Origin: a virus
Direction: 5' to 3' (one strand)
Length of the DNA: 20,505 nt
Virus record (IMG/VR): IMGVR_UViG_3300037891_000124
Coordinates: 1-20,505 of that record
The notes under the pieces are model-generated. The model worked only from the letters and a program-made list of their open reading frames with translations, was not told where the DNA came from and did no database searches. This document shows, piece by piece, positions 1 to 6,848 of this stretch (position 1 is its first letter; each line of letters starts with the position of its first letter). Position numbers and translations under genes: made by a program.

Positions 1-1
1 A

Positions 2-283
2 ATGCCAAGATACCATAATATTAACGGAGAAAACGTACAGTTCACAGCAGAGGAAGAGACTGCACGTGATGCTGAAGAACAGGCATGGGCTGATGGTGCA
101 GACACACGTGCTGCTGTACAGGTCCGTGAAGAACGTGATGCACTACTAGCATCTACAGACTGGATGGCTAACAGTGACGTAACACTTGCAGATAACTGGA
201 AGACTTATCGTGCAGCACTACGGGATGTACCAGCACAGGGTGGATTCCCTAATAGTATTACGTGGCCTACTAAGCCTAGCTAA
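2..283 (+). CDS. Tail-fibre assembly chaperone-like protein
   Basis: The gene encodes 93 residues. Its C-terminal half has the layout of the phage tail assembly chaperone family (Phage_tail_APC): a charged helix, then R-x-x-L-L-x-x-T-D-W at about residues 44-53, then W-x-x-Y-R-x-A-L-R-D-x-P at about 66-77, then a short F-P...W-P-x-x-P ending. Proteins of this family sit beside tail-fibre genes and are thought to help fibres fold or assemble without remaining in the virion. The two fibre genes immediately downstream fit this role. The start codon is the second base of the window, so no ribosome binding site can be seen and a longer protein cannot be excluded, although the N-terminal MPRYHNINGE looks like a natural start. 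Confidence 0.75.
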   Translation: MPRYHNINGENVQFTAEEETARDAEEQAWADGADTRAAVQVREERDALLASTDWMANSDVTLADNWKTYRAALRDVPAQGGFPNSITWPTKPS

Positions 284-293
284 AGGATAAATT

Positions 294-1250
294 ATGACTA
301 AAGCAAGAGATACAGCTAACATTGTAGGCGGTGGGTTTTCTGGTACTATAGCAGGAGCTACAATGGAACCTACGGGTGACACTGCTGCAGGAGATAATGC
401 TGCTATTGGCTTTACCTCTGCTGAAGGTCTAATTATTACAGGGCAAGGTAGTACAGGTGACGTTACAATTAAGAATGATGCTGATGCATTAGTAGCTCAT
501 GTACCTACAGGTACTACAGGAGTTAACTTTGCTGGTGATGTAATTGTACCTGATGGTGACCTGATCTTAGGCAGTACTGCAGTAACAGCTACAGGTGCTG
601 AGATTAATCTAATTGATGGTGGCACTGCACGTGGTACAACTGCTGTTGCTGACGGTGATGGGTTCCTTACTAATGACGGTGGAACCATGAGGATGACTAA
701 GGTTGACACTTTAGCTACGTACATGGGTACTAAGCTAGGTGGTGGGCTAGAGTTTATTGCTACTGCTGATGCTAGTGGTTCTACTGCCCTTGCCTTTACA
801 GGTTTTGACAGTAGTAAATATGATAGCTATTTGTTTACACATGCTAATATTTTACCTGCCACAGACGATCAATACCTTAGAATAAGGCTATCTGTAGATA
901 GTGGAAGTAACTATTTAGCTGCTAGTGATAGCTACACAGTTGATGCAAGTGCTGGTGTTAGTGCAGGAGATAGCACGTATATATCATTAGGGTATTACTC
1001 TCTAGGTAATGCAGCCTCTGATGCAGGTTTTAGTGGAGACACAAGAATAAATGGACCTCATTTAAATGTACCGACATATGTTACTAATACTGGCCTTATG
1101 ACAAGAGCCAATGGACAGGTCAATTCTGCTATTCCCAATGGAGGAGGAAAAACTAAAGCTGCTACAGTTGTAAATGCAGTTCAATTTAGTTTTACAAGTG
1201 GTAACATAGCAAGTGGGACAATCACTATGTACGGTATGGTAAACTCATAA
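294..1250 (+). CDS. Tail fibre / fibre-like structural protein
   Basis: The protein has 318 residues, rich in Gly, Thr, Ala and Asp and almost free of Cys, as is usual for beta-structured phage fibres. Residues about 85-150 carry a module often seen in marine phage fibres: T-A-x-x-A-E-I-N-L-I-D-G-G followed by a G-T-T-A-V-A-D-G-D-G stretch and a T-M-R-M-T segment. The C-terminal part, from about residue 155, has short beta strands that could form a globular receptor-binding or trimerising tip. The ribosome binding site AAAGGATAAATT lies directly before the ATG, 10 bases after the preceding stop. It is followed by a second fibre gene, so the virion may carry a two-part or branched fibre. The fibre assignment is good; its partner and receptor are unknown. 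Confidence 0.7.
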   Translation: MTKARDTANIVGGGFSGTIAGATMEPTGDTAAGDNAAIGFTSAEGLIITGQGSTGDVTIKNDADALVAHVPTGTTGVNFAGDVIVPDGDLILGSTAVTATGAEINLIDGGTARGTTAVADGDGFLTNDGGTMRMTKVDTLATYMGTKLGGGLEFIATADASGSTALAFTGFDSSKYDSYLFTHANILPATDDQYLRIRLSVDSGSNYLAASDSYTVDASAGVSAGDSTYISLGYYSLGNAASDAGFSGDTRINGPHLNVPTYVTNTGLMTRANGQVNSAIPNGGGKTKAATVVNAVQFSFTSGNIASGTITMYGMVNS

Positions 1251-1259
1251 GGAAACAAA

Positions 1260-3305
1260 ATGTCAGGATATATAGGCGCAATACCTACCCCACAAGCTAC
1301 ACAAAGTCGGGATGTATATACAGCCACATCAAATCAAACTACCTTTACTACCCAAGGCTACACGCCTAATTTCGTATCAGTGTATCTGAACGGGGTGCAT
1401 CTGGCACGGGCTGATTTTACAGCTTCCAATGGGTCAGACGTAGTGTTGGCTGTAGGGGCTGCAGCTAATGATGTAGTAGAGATTGTGTCTTTTGGTACAT
1501 TTCAATCGGCAGATGCATTGCCCTTAACTGGTGGTGCAGTTACTGGTGATGTAACTTTTGCAGATGGTGCAGATATTATTACTGCTTCAGCAGGTACATC
1601 TAACTTTCGTGCAGGTGTAAACGCAGGTAACTCTATTCAGTCTGGCGGTAATTTTAATACCGTTGTGGGCGATGAGGCAGGTACTGCTTTGACTACGGGT
1701 GATAACAATGTAGCCATTGGATTTGAAGCACTTAAAACTGAAGATGCTCACGGTACTAATACTGCAGTAGGGTATCAGGCTTTAAAAACACTTAATGCGG
1801 GGGCAGATGGTTTCAATGTTGCTGTTGGTTATCTTGCAGGAACAGCAGTCACAACAGGTACAAGTAATTGCTTGATAGGATCAGAGGCAGGCGATGCTAT
1901 TACTGACGGAAATACTAACGTAGCAGTTGGTAGTAGCAGTCTTACAACCAATCAACGTGGAGATAAAAATACGGCAGTAGGCTTTAAATCGCTGGAGAAT
2001 ATGAATCCTTCGGGTGATGTAGACACGTTTAACACGGCTGTAGGTAGTTTTGCAGGACAAGCAGTAACCACGGGCGTAGATAACACTTTAATCGGTAGTC
2101 TTGCAGGTGATGCACTTAATACAGGTGGTGGTAACACTGCTTTAGGTAAACAGGCTTTAAGTGCAGATACAAAAGGTGCTACAGCAGTGGCTATAGGCCA
2201 GCTTGCTTTAGGCGCACAAAACTTCACATCAGCTACTGATAACTACAATGTTGCAGTAGGTTTTAGTGCAGGAGTAGGAATCACCACGGGCGTAAACAAC
2301 ACGATTATTGGTGGTCTTGCTGGTGATGCTCTGACTGATGCTGATTTAAACGTAGCAGTTGGTAAAGGTGCATTAACTTCTGACACCTTAGGTAGTAACT
2401 CCACGGCAATAGGTTTTGCAGCATTAGAAGCACAAAACTTTACATCAGCCACAGATTCTCACAACACGGCTGTAGGAAGTGCAGCAGGAGCAGCAATCAC
2501 AACAGGTAGATTTAATGATTTATTTGGTAGTTTAGCAGGGGATTCTCTTACAGTTGGAGGTTCTAACGTAGCAGTAGGTCATGCCGCATTAAGTGCCGAC
2601 ACTAAAGGCAGTCAAAATGTAGCTGTAGGCACAGGTGCTTTAAATGCTCAAAACTTTACTTCAGCTACAGATTCTTTTAATACAGCAGTAGGCCGTTCCG
2701 CAGGAGTAGCAGTCACCACAGGTACAAAGAACACCTTTCTCGGTTCACTAGCAGGTGGTTCTGTAACCTCAGGTAGTAACAATTTGTTTTTGGGTAAAGA
2801 TGCAGGAATTACAGGTAGTCCCGGCGGTAATATCACTACAGCATCTAATGAGATAGGGTTAGGTGATGAAAATATATCCGCAGCTAACATTCAAGTTGAT
2901 TGGACTGTAGCCTCTGATCAACGTGACAAGACAGACTTTACTGCACTAGATTTAGGTTTAGACTTTGTTAAGGCACTAAACCCTGTAACGTACAAGTGGG
3001 ACAAACGTTCTAAATACGGTGACAAGTCTGCTGATAATTATGATTTAGATGCACAGACACCAGACGGCACACATAAAGAAGATTGGTTGGACATAGGCTT
3101 TAAAGCACAAGATGTTCAAGCTCTTGAAGAAGCTGCTGGATACACAACTGCTGCTAAGAAAAACCTTATAGTATCTACATCAGGTGATGGCAAGCAGATG
3201 GGTCTACAGTACAGCAAGTTTGTGCCAATCTTAGTCAAAGCCCTGCAAGAACAGAACGCTTTAATTGAAGCCTTAGCGGCCCGTATCACAGTCTTAGAAG
3301 GATAA
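1260..3305 (+). CDS. Repeat-rich tail fibre with C-terminal S74 chaperone domain
   Basis: The 681-residue fibre has three visible parts. Residues 1-85 form an N-terminal domain common in marine phage fibres (G-Y-I-G-x-x-P-x-P-Q-A-T-Q start, then Y-L-N-G-V-x-L). Residues 132 to about 530 are tandem beta-roll repeats built of N-x-A-x-G-x-x-A-type motifs, as in YadA/Hep-Hag adhesin heads; five units are spaced exactly 72 residues apart. Residues from about 552 form a Peptidase_S74 intramolecular chaperone, recognised by S552-D553-Q-R-x-K557 and the L-N-P-V-T-Y-K-W segment, and end in a leucine-zipper-like helix (about 655-680). In characterised fibres this domain drives trimerisation and then cuts itself off near the conserved Ser, using a Ser-Lys-type dyad. 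The ATG follows AAGGAAACAAA. Adhesion to the host surface is the inferred role. Confidence 0.85.
   Translation: MSGYIGAIPTPQATQSRDVYTATSNQTTFTTQGYTPNFVSVYLNGVHLARADFTASNGSDVVLAVGAAANDVVEIVSFGTFQSADALPLTGGAVTGDVTFADGADIITASAGTSNFRAGVNAGNSIQSGGNFNTVVGDEAGTALTTGDNNVAIGFEALKTEDAHGTNTAVGYQALKTLNAGADGFNVAVGYLAGTAVTTGTSNCLIGSEAGDAITDGNTNVAVGSSSLTTNQRGDKNTAVGFKSLENMNPSGDVDTFNTAVGSFAGQAVTTGVDNTLIGSLAGDALNTGGGNTALGKQALSADTKGATAVAIGQLALGAQNFTSATDNYNVAVGFSAGVGITTGVNNTIIGGLAGDALTDADLNVAVGKGALTSDTLGSNSTAIGFAALEAQNFTSATDSHNTAVGSAAGAAITTGRFNDLFGSLAGDSLTVGGSNVAVGHAALSADTKGSQNVAVGTGALNAQNFTSATDSFNTAVGRSAGVAVTTGTKNTFLGSLAGGSVTSGSNNLFLGKDAGITGSPGGNITTASNEIGLGDENISAANIQVDWTVASDQRDKTDFTALDLGLDFVKALNPVTYKWDKRSKYGDKSADNYDLDAQTPDGTHKEDWLDIGFKAQDVQALEEAAGYTTAAKKNLIVSTSGDGKQMGLQYSKFVPILVKALQEQNALIEALAARITVLEG
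1653..2840 (+). repeat. Tandem 216-bp repeats in the fibre gene
   Basis: Five units begin at 1812, 2028, 2244, 2460 and 2676, exactly 216 bp (72 codons) apart. A shorter 159-bp leading unit starts at 1653, and the last unit decays after about 2840. Each full unit encodes four beta-roll turns. The phrase A-Q-N-F-T-S-A-T-D recurs at the end of units 2, 3 and 4. Units are similar but not identical in DNA, so the duplication is not recent, yet no unit boundary has gained or lost a codon. Confidence 0.85.
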
Positions 3306-3310
3306 ACACA

Positions 3311-3556
3311 ATGGCAAGAGAAACAGCACAGATAGCACAGGATTACTCAGCAATGCTGGGCAGTGTAAGTGTAATCACGAACGTAATTGATGACGACAAT
3401 GAGTTCTGCAATGACATGACCACTGCTGAAAAGAAAGCACGTGTAGCACGTAGCATGGGCTATATTGCTCACATGAAAACATTAGATGACTGGGGTAGTG
3501 AAAACATGACACCTGTTAATAATGCTATTACGGCTGCAACAAATTTTATAGGATAA
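3311..3556 (+). CDS. Small conserved phage protein of unknown function
   Basis: This encodes 81 residues that I do not recognise as a characterised family. The protein is soluble, with no membrane segment, and appears mostly helical. An acidic centre (I-D-D-D-N-E-F) is followed by an Arg/Lys-rich helix and a segment with M-G-Y-I-A-H-M-K-T-L-D-D-W-G. The start is well supported: GAAGGATAAACACA precedes the ATG, and the stop codon of the fibre gene lies inside this ribosome binding region, which suggests translational coupling. It sits between the fibre gene and three small membrane or exported genes. A structural accessory or late regulatory role is possible but nothing in the sequence decides it. 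Confidence 0.7.
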   Translation: MARETAQIAQDYSAMLGSVSVITNVIDDDNEFCNDMTTAEKKARVARSMGYIAHMKTLDDWGSENMTPVNNAITAATNFIG

Positions 3557-3560
3557 ATAA

Positions 3561-3815
3561 ATGGATATTAACTGGACAGTAGTAACAATAGTTGGTGCAT
3601 TATTAGCCCAAGGTGCTGCTATTGTCTGGGCAGTATCAGGCATGGTGTCAGACATCCAGTATAACAGAAGTGACATATCTGAAATGGAAAACAGCACAGC
3701 AAGACTAGCTGATGACATACATGAGAATGACGTAATGATTGCACGTATTGATGCTAACGTTACTGCAATTAAGGAAGCGTTGAACATAGTTGCTGCTAGT
3801 CACGCCAAGAGGTAA
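3561..3815 (+). CDS. Small single-span membrane protein, possible holin or spanin-like
   Basis: The protein has 84 residues. Residues about 5-28 are a single strong transmembrane segment with a short N-terminus. The remainder (about 35-80) is a charged helix with heptad-like spacing of Ile, Met, Leu and Val, probably a coiled coil (N-R-S-D-I-S-E-M-E-N, then A-R-I-D-A-N-V-T-A-I-K-E-A-L). A single-span protein of this size with a coiled-coil tail fits a small holin or an inner-membrane spanin subunit. It precedes two more envelope-type genes and lies a few kilobases upstream of a murein amidase. The ATG follows AGGATAAATAA, which overlaps the stop of the previous gene. The lysis role is inferred only from topology and position. 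Confidence 0.65.
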   Translation: MDINWTVVTIVGALLAQGAAIVWAVSGMVSDIQYNRSDISEMENSTARLADDIHENDVMIARIDANVTAIKEALNIVAASHAKR

Positions 3816-3820
3816 GACTA

Positions 3821-4300
3821 ATGATTGACCCCATCACAGCTTTTGCTGCAGCCAATGCAGCTTTCAAAGGGGTCAAGATGCTTGTAGGGGCTGGCAGAGA
3901 GATACAAGATGTATCACAGCAACTAGGGGCATGGTACGGTGCAGTAGCTGACATTACTAGGGCTGAGTCTCAACGTAAGAAACCTACATGGTTAGACAAG
4001 CAGACCCACGGCAGTGACAACATTGAACAAGAAGCAATGGACATTGTTGTTCGTAAGAAGACATTGCTTGAGAAAGAAAAAGAAATAAAGTTTATGTTAG
4101 ACTACAGGTTTGGTCTTGGCACATACGATGAAATGCTAGGTATGCGTAGGCAGATACGTAAGGAACGTGAAGAGACTGTGTATGCAGCAATGGAAGCTAA
4201 GAGACAGATGGCTAACAACGCAGCCATAGGTGGCCTATCATTACTAATCATTAGTGTATTAGGTGGAGGCATGTATTTAATAGCACTAGGAATTAGTTAA
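3821..4300 (+). CDS. C-terminally membrane-anchored protein of unknown function
   Basis: The 159-residue protein starts with an amphipathic helical region (M-I-D-P-I-T-A-F-A-A-A-N-A-A-F-K) followed by a long charged helix (about 55-132) rich in Lys, Glu, Arg and Met. It ends in one hydrophobic segment (about 134-157, with S-L-L-I-I-S-V-L-G-G-G), so it is probably tail-anchored with a large cytoplasmic helical domain. I associate the M-I-D-P-I-T-A-F-A-A-A start and this architecture with conserved hypothetical proteins of marine phages, but I know of no function for them. AGAGGTAAGACTA precedes the ATG. Its stop codon TAA overlaps the next ATG by one base, so translation of the two is likely coupled. 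Candidate roles are lysis control or virion-membrane interaction during DNA entry. Confidence 0.65.
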   Translation: MIDPITAFAAANAAFKGVKMLVGAGREIQDVSQQLGAWYGAVADITRAESQRKKPTWLDKQTHGSDNIEQEAMDIVVRKKTLLEKEKEIKFMLDYRFGLGTYDEMLGMRRQIRKEREETVYAAMEAKRQMANNAAIGGLSLLIISVLGGGMYLIALGIS

Positions 4301-4566
4301 TGATTAATCTTGTTGTGTTACCCCTTGTGTTAGCAGGGCTGTTAAGTAACCCTGAGTTTGTACAGTGTCACTTAGCAAAAAGAGTTAAGATACAGGGAGA
4401 AATGGTTTGCATTTACCGTGGACCTAATGGTACAATAGGCTACCACTACCCTATGTTTAAGTTTAGTGAGTGTCCTAAGACATACATGTGCAGGTACACA
4501 CCTAATGCCAAGAAGAAAGTAAGTGTACAAGATATACTAGATGGCCTAAAAGATGGCTTTGAATAA
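4300..4566 (+). CDS. Small exported protein with four cysteines
   Basis: The protein has 88 residues. Residues about 3-15 are hydrophobic (L-V-V-L-P-L-V-L-A-G-L-L) and resemble a short signal peptide. The mature part contains four cysteines (C23, C37, C58, C64) that could form two disulfides in the periplasm. There is no clear lipobox (the L-A-G run is not followed by Cys), so a lipoprotein is not supported, although C23 after a hydrophobic N-terminus recalls Rz1-like proteins. The start overlaps the stop of the upstream gene as TAATG. Together with the two preceding genes it forms a compact three-gene envelope cluster. The function is unknown; periplasmic location is the inference I hold most firmly. 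Confidence 0.6.
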   Translation: MINLVVLPLVLAGLLSNPEFVQCHLAKRVKIQGEMVCIYRGPNGTIGYHYPMFKFSECPKTYMCRYTPNAKKKVSVQDILDGLKDGFE

Positions 4567-4581
4567 GAGAAAGACTTAAGC

Positions 4582-6846
4582 ATGCAGATGATGACAGATA
4601 ACTTGCCCGGTGAAACACAGGATCAGGCAAATAAACGTATAGCATCTAGTCTGTCTTTAGAGCAGTTAAATGCACCAATGCCTGCAATGGGCTATCCACC
4701 GGGATATTTAGAAGCTTTGGCTGCTAGAAAAGCTCAACTAGATACCCCATTTGCGTCAACCCCCAGAGGCTTCACCGATCCTAATACAGCAGTGCAACCA
4801 GCAGTGCAACCAGCCGTTAATAAGGGTTATGACTCAAGGGCTAATGAAGCGGCATCTAAGATGTCTTTAGAGGATATTAGAGCTTACCAAGCTGGTGAAG
4901 TACCGGGGGCGTATCCACCTTACTTCAAAGAGGCTGTGACTGCTAGAAAAGCTCAACTAGAGGCTGCTGCAAATCCTAATGTACCTTTTACTACTGGTGG
5001 ACCTATCCCTCCTTTTTCACCTAAACCCGTAGGCGGTTCCAATATGACTCCAATGCAAGACAAACTAGACAAAATCAATCAAGAGCTTGCTGATCTGTAC
5101 GCTATGGATCAAAGTGATCCTGCTACGATTAAAGCTATTGCTGATAAGACTAAAGAGCAACAAGCTGCTGGTGCTGCAGCTATGACTGAGGGACAGCAGA
5201 ACCTTGTAAGTACTGCAGTTAAGTCACCTGAACAACTAGCAACACAAACCCCTGTATCCACAATAAATCCTAACACTGTAGGCACTGCTATTGCTCCCGG
5301 CCTTGGTGATGCAGGTGCTACAGGTGGGGCTACACCTACGATAACAGGTACAGGACAACAGGCTGTAACCCCTGACGCTATGACCCCTGCATCCGTACAA
5401 GCTACAGCAACGCAAGGAGCAGTAGATACTGCACTAGGTGGCGTAGACGCAGCGCAAGGTGCTGTATCAACTACAGTAGACGCTGCCACTAAAGACCCTA
5501 CCACAGTAGCTGGTACAGACCTTGATGTAGATCAGATAGCTGATGCTACACAGGTAGTTAAACCTGATGCACGTAAAGTTGAGACAGGTGAGCTACTAGA
5601 TGGCTCTGCCGTTAACATGGCTGCAGTCAAGGAAGCTACTGAGTTTGAAGCTGCACAAGCTGACCCATCTAAGCAAGCTACTGTAAAAGGCCAGCTAGAT
5701 GACTTGATGGATGACTTTGATGATGGTGCTACACCTGCATGGGCTGCAGGAGCCATGAGAGCCGCTACAGCAGCTATGGCTGCACGTGGGCTAGGCTCTA
5801 GTAGCATGGCAGGACAAGCCATTGTACAAGCTGCAATGGAATCAGCCTTACCTATCGCTCAACAAGATGCACAGACTACGGCTGCATTTGAGGCTGCTAA
5901 CTTAAGTAACCGCCAACAGACTGCCTTGTTTGCTGCACAACAACGTGCTGACTTTCTTAAGTTAGACTTCAATCAGGAGTTTCAATCACGTGTAGCTAAT
6001 TCAGCTAAGATCAGTGACATAGCTAATGTTAACTTTACTGCAGAACAACAGATTGCATTAGAGAATGCACGTATGGCTCAGACTGTAGACTTAACTAATC
6101 TTAACTCTAGGAACGCTAAGATCATGGCTAACGCTGCAGCTATGGCTAACATGGATATGGCTAACTTGAGTAATCAACAGCAAGCCAGAGTAGAGAACGC
6201 TAAGAGCTTCCTGCAGATGGACTTGACTAATCTAAATAATGCTCAACAGGTAGAAATCTTTAAGGCTAACTCAGTACAGCAAGCAATCCTTAGTGACGCT
6301 GCAGCAGACAATGCAGCTAAACAGTTTAACGCTTCTAGTGTTAATCAAACAAATCAATTCATGGCTGACTTAGAGTCCCGTACTTCTCAGTTTAACGCTG
6401 CACAAAGCAATGCTTTAGAGCAGTTTAACGTAGGTGAAGTAAACGCTATCTCTAAGTTTAATGAAGAACAGAACAACGCTAGAGAAGAGTTTAACACTAA
6501 GAATGCTTTAATCATAGCACAGGCTAATGCACAGTGGCGTCAAGCTACAACCACAACTAACACAGCCGCACAGAACGAGGCTAACATGCAGGACGCTAAA
6601 GCTATGAATGCGTTTACAGCTAGTACGCTAGACCAAGTTTGGCAAAGAGAGCGTGACTTGTTGAGCTATACTTGGCAGACAAGTAACAATGCTTTGGAAA
6701 GAATTAACAACGTTATTCTTGCTAACATACAAGCTACCTCTGCAGCTAATACTAATGCAGCTACAAATGCAGCTAATACAAAGTCAGCGGAGTCAAACAT
6801 GTGGGGTCAGATTGGTGCAGCAGTAGTAGGATTTGATTGGAGTTAA
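4582..6846 (+). CDS. Large helical-repeat virion protein (putative internal core protein)
   Basis: The 754-residue protein is rich in Ala, Gln, Asn and Thr. Residues about 21-56 and 91-126 are a duplicated motif (S-L-E-x-x, then Y-P-P-x-x, then A-R-K-A-Q-L). Residues about 180-350 are low-complexity Ala/Thr/Val/Pro and probably disordered. Residues about 385-430 are a small-residue helical region (A-A-M-A-A-R-G-L-G-S-S-S-M). From about 440 onward there is a long helix with 22-residue units starting at D503, D525 and D547, and then seven 11-residue units from Q581. There is one tryptophan near 650 and a short Gly-rich C-terminus. Position between tail and amidase genes, size and composition suggest an internal core or ejection protein. 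Three in-frame ATGs (4582, 4588, 4591) are possible starts. Confidence 0.7.
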   Translation: MQMMTDNLPGETQDQANKRIASSLSLEQLNAPMPAMGYPPGYLEALAARKAQLDTPFASTPRGFTDPNTAVQPAVQPAVNKGYDSRANEAASKMSLEDIRAYQAGEVPGAYPPYFKEAVTARKAQLEAAANPNVPFTTGGPIPPFSPKPVGGSNMTPMQDKLDKINQELADLYAMDQSDPATIKAIADKTKEQQAAGAAAMTEGQQNLVSTAVKSPEQLATQTPVSTINPNTVGTAIAPGLGDAGATGGATPTITGTGQQAVTPDAMTPASVQATATQGAVDTALGGVDAAQGAVSTTVDAATKDPTTVAGTDLDVDQIADATQVVKPDARKVETGELLDGSAVNMAAVKEATEFEAAQADPSKQATVKGQLDDLMDDFDDGATPAWAAGAMRAATAAMAARGLGSSSMAGQAIVQAAMESALPIAQQDAQTTAAFEAANLSNRQQTALFAAQQRADFLKLDFNQEFQSRVANSAKISDIANVNFTAEQQIALENARMAQTVDLTNLNSRNAKIMANAAAMANMDMANLSNQQQARVENAKSFLQMDLTNLNNAQQVEIFKANSVQQAILSDAAADNAAKQFNASSVNQTNQFMADLESRTSQFNAAQSNALEQFNVGEVNAISKFNEEQNNAREEFNTKNALIIAQANAQWRQATTTTNTAAQNEANMQDAKAMNAFTASTLDQVWQRERDLLSYTWQTSNNALERINNVILANIQATSAANTNAATNAANTKSAESNMWGQIGAAVVGFDWS
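4721..4961 (+). repeat. Dispersed duplication within the 754-residue gene
   Basis: The 20-mer CTGCTAGAAAAGCTCAACTA occurs at 4721-4740 and again at 4940-4959, encoding A-R-K-A-Q-L in both copies. It lies inside a longer, diverged duplication of about 35 codons (near 4645-4750 and 4855-4970), visible as S-L-E-x-x and Y-P-P-x-x at matching positions. It is an internal gene duplication, not a mobile element. Confidence 0.7.
6325..6553 (+). repeat. Hendecad (33-bp) repeats encoding a long coiled helix
   Basis: Residues 581-657 of the 754-residue protein can be written as seven units of exactly 11 residues, most beginning Q-F-N (Q581, Q592, Q603, Q614, then K625, E636, Q647). The codons CAGTTTAAC recur at several unit starts. 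The period of 11 matches hendecad coiled coils, and the upstream 22-residue units (6088-6285) are twice that period. Confidence 0.75.
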
Positions 6847-6848
6847 TA

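Noticed and set aside
1653-2840. CRISPR or satellite array from the regular spacing
   Set aside because: The 216-bp period is a whole number of codons in one open frame and encodes beta-roll turns; there are no short identical repeats with unique spacers.
5109-5822. Antisense open frames opposite the 754-residue virion gene, rich in Ala, Val and Ser
   Set aside because: They mirror the low-complexity Ala/Thr/Pro coding sequence on the other strand and have no start signals.
63-5992. Further CACGTG cores (for example 63-68, 105-110, 5783-5788, 5987-5992) as extra parS sites
   Set aside because: Their flanks do not match TGTTT...AAACA, and all lie inside coding sequence; only 13987-14002 has the whole 16-bp palindrome.
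6837-6848. TTG start for the amidase gene at 6837
   Set aside because: ATG 6849 has GGAG at the right distance, whereas TTG overlaps the preceding gene and has no ribosome binding site.
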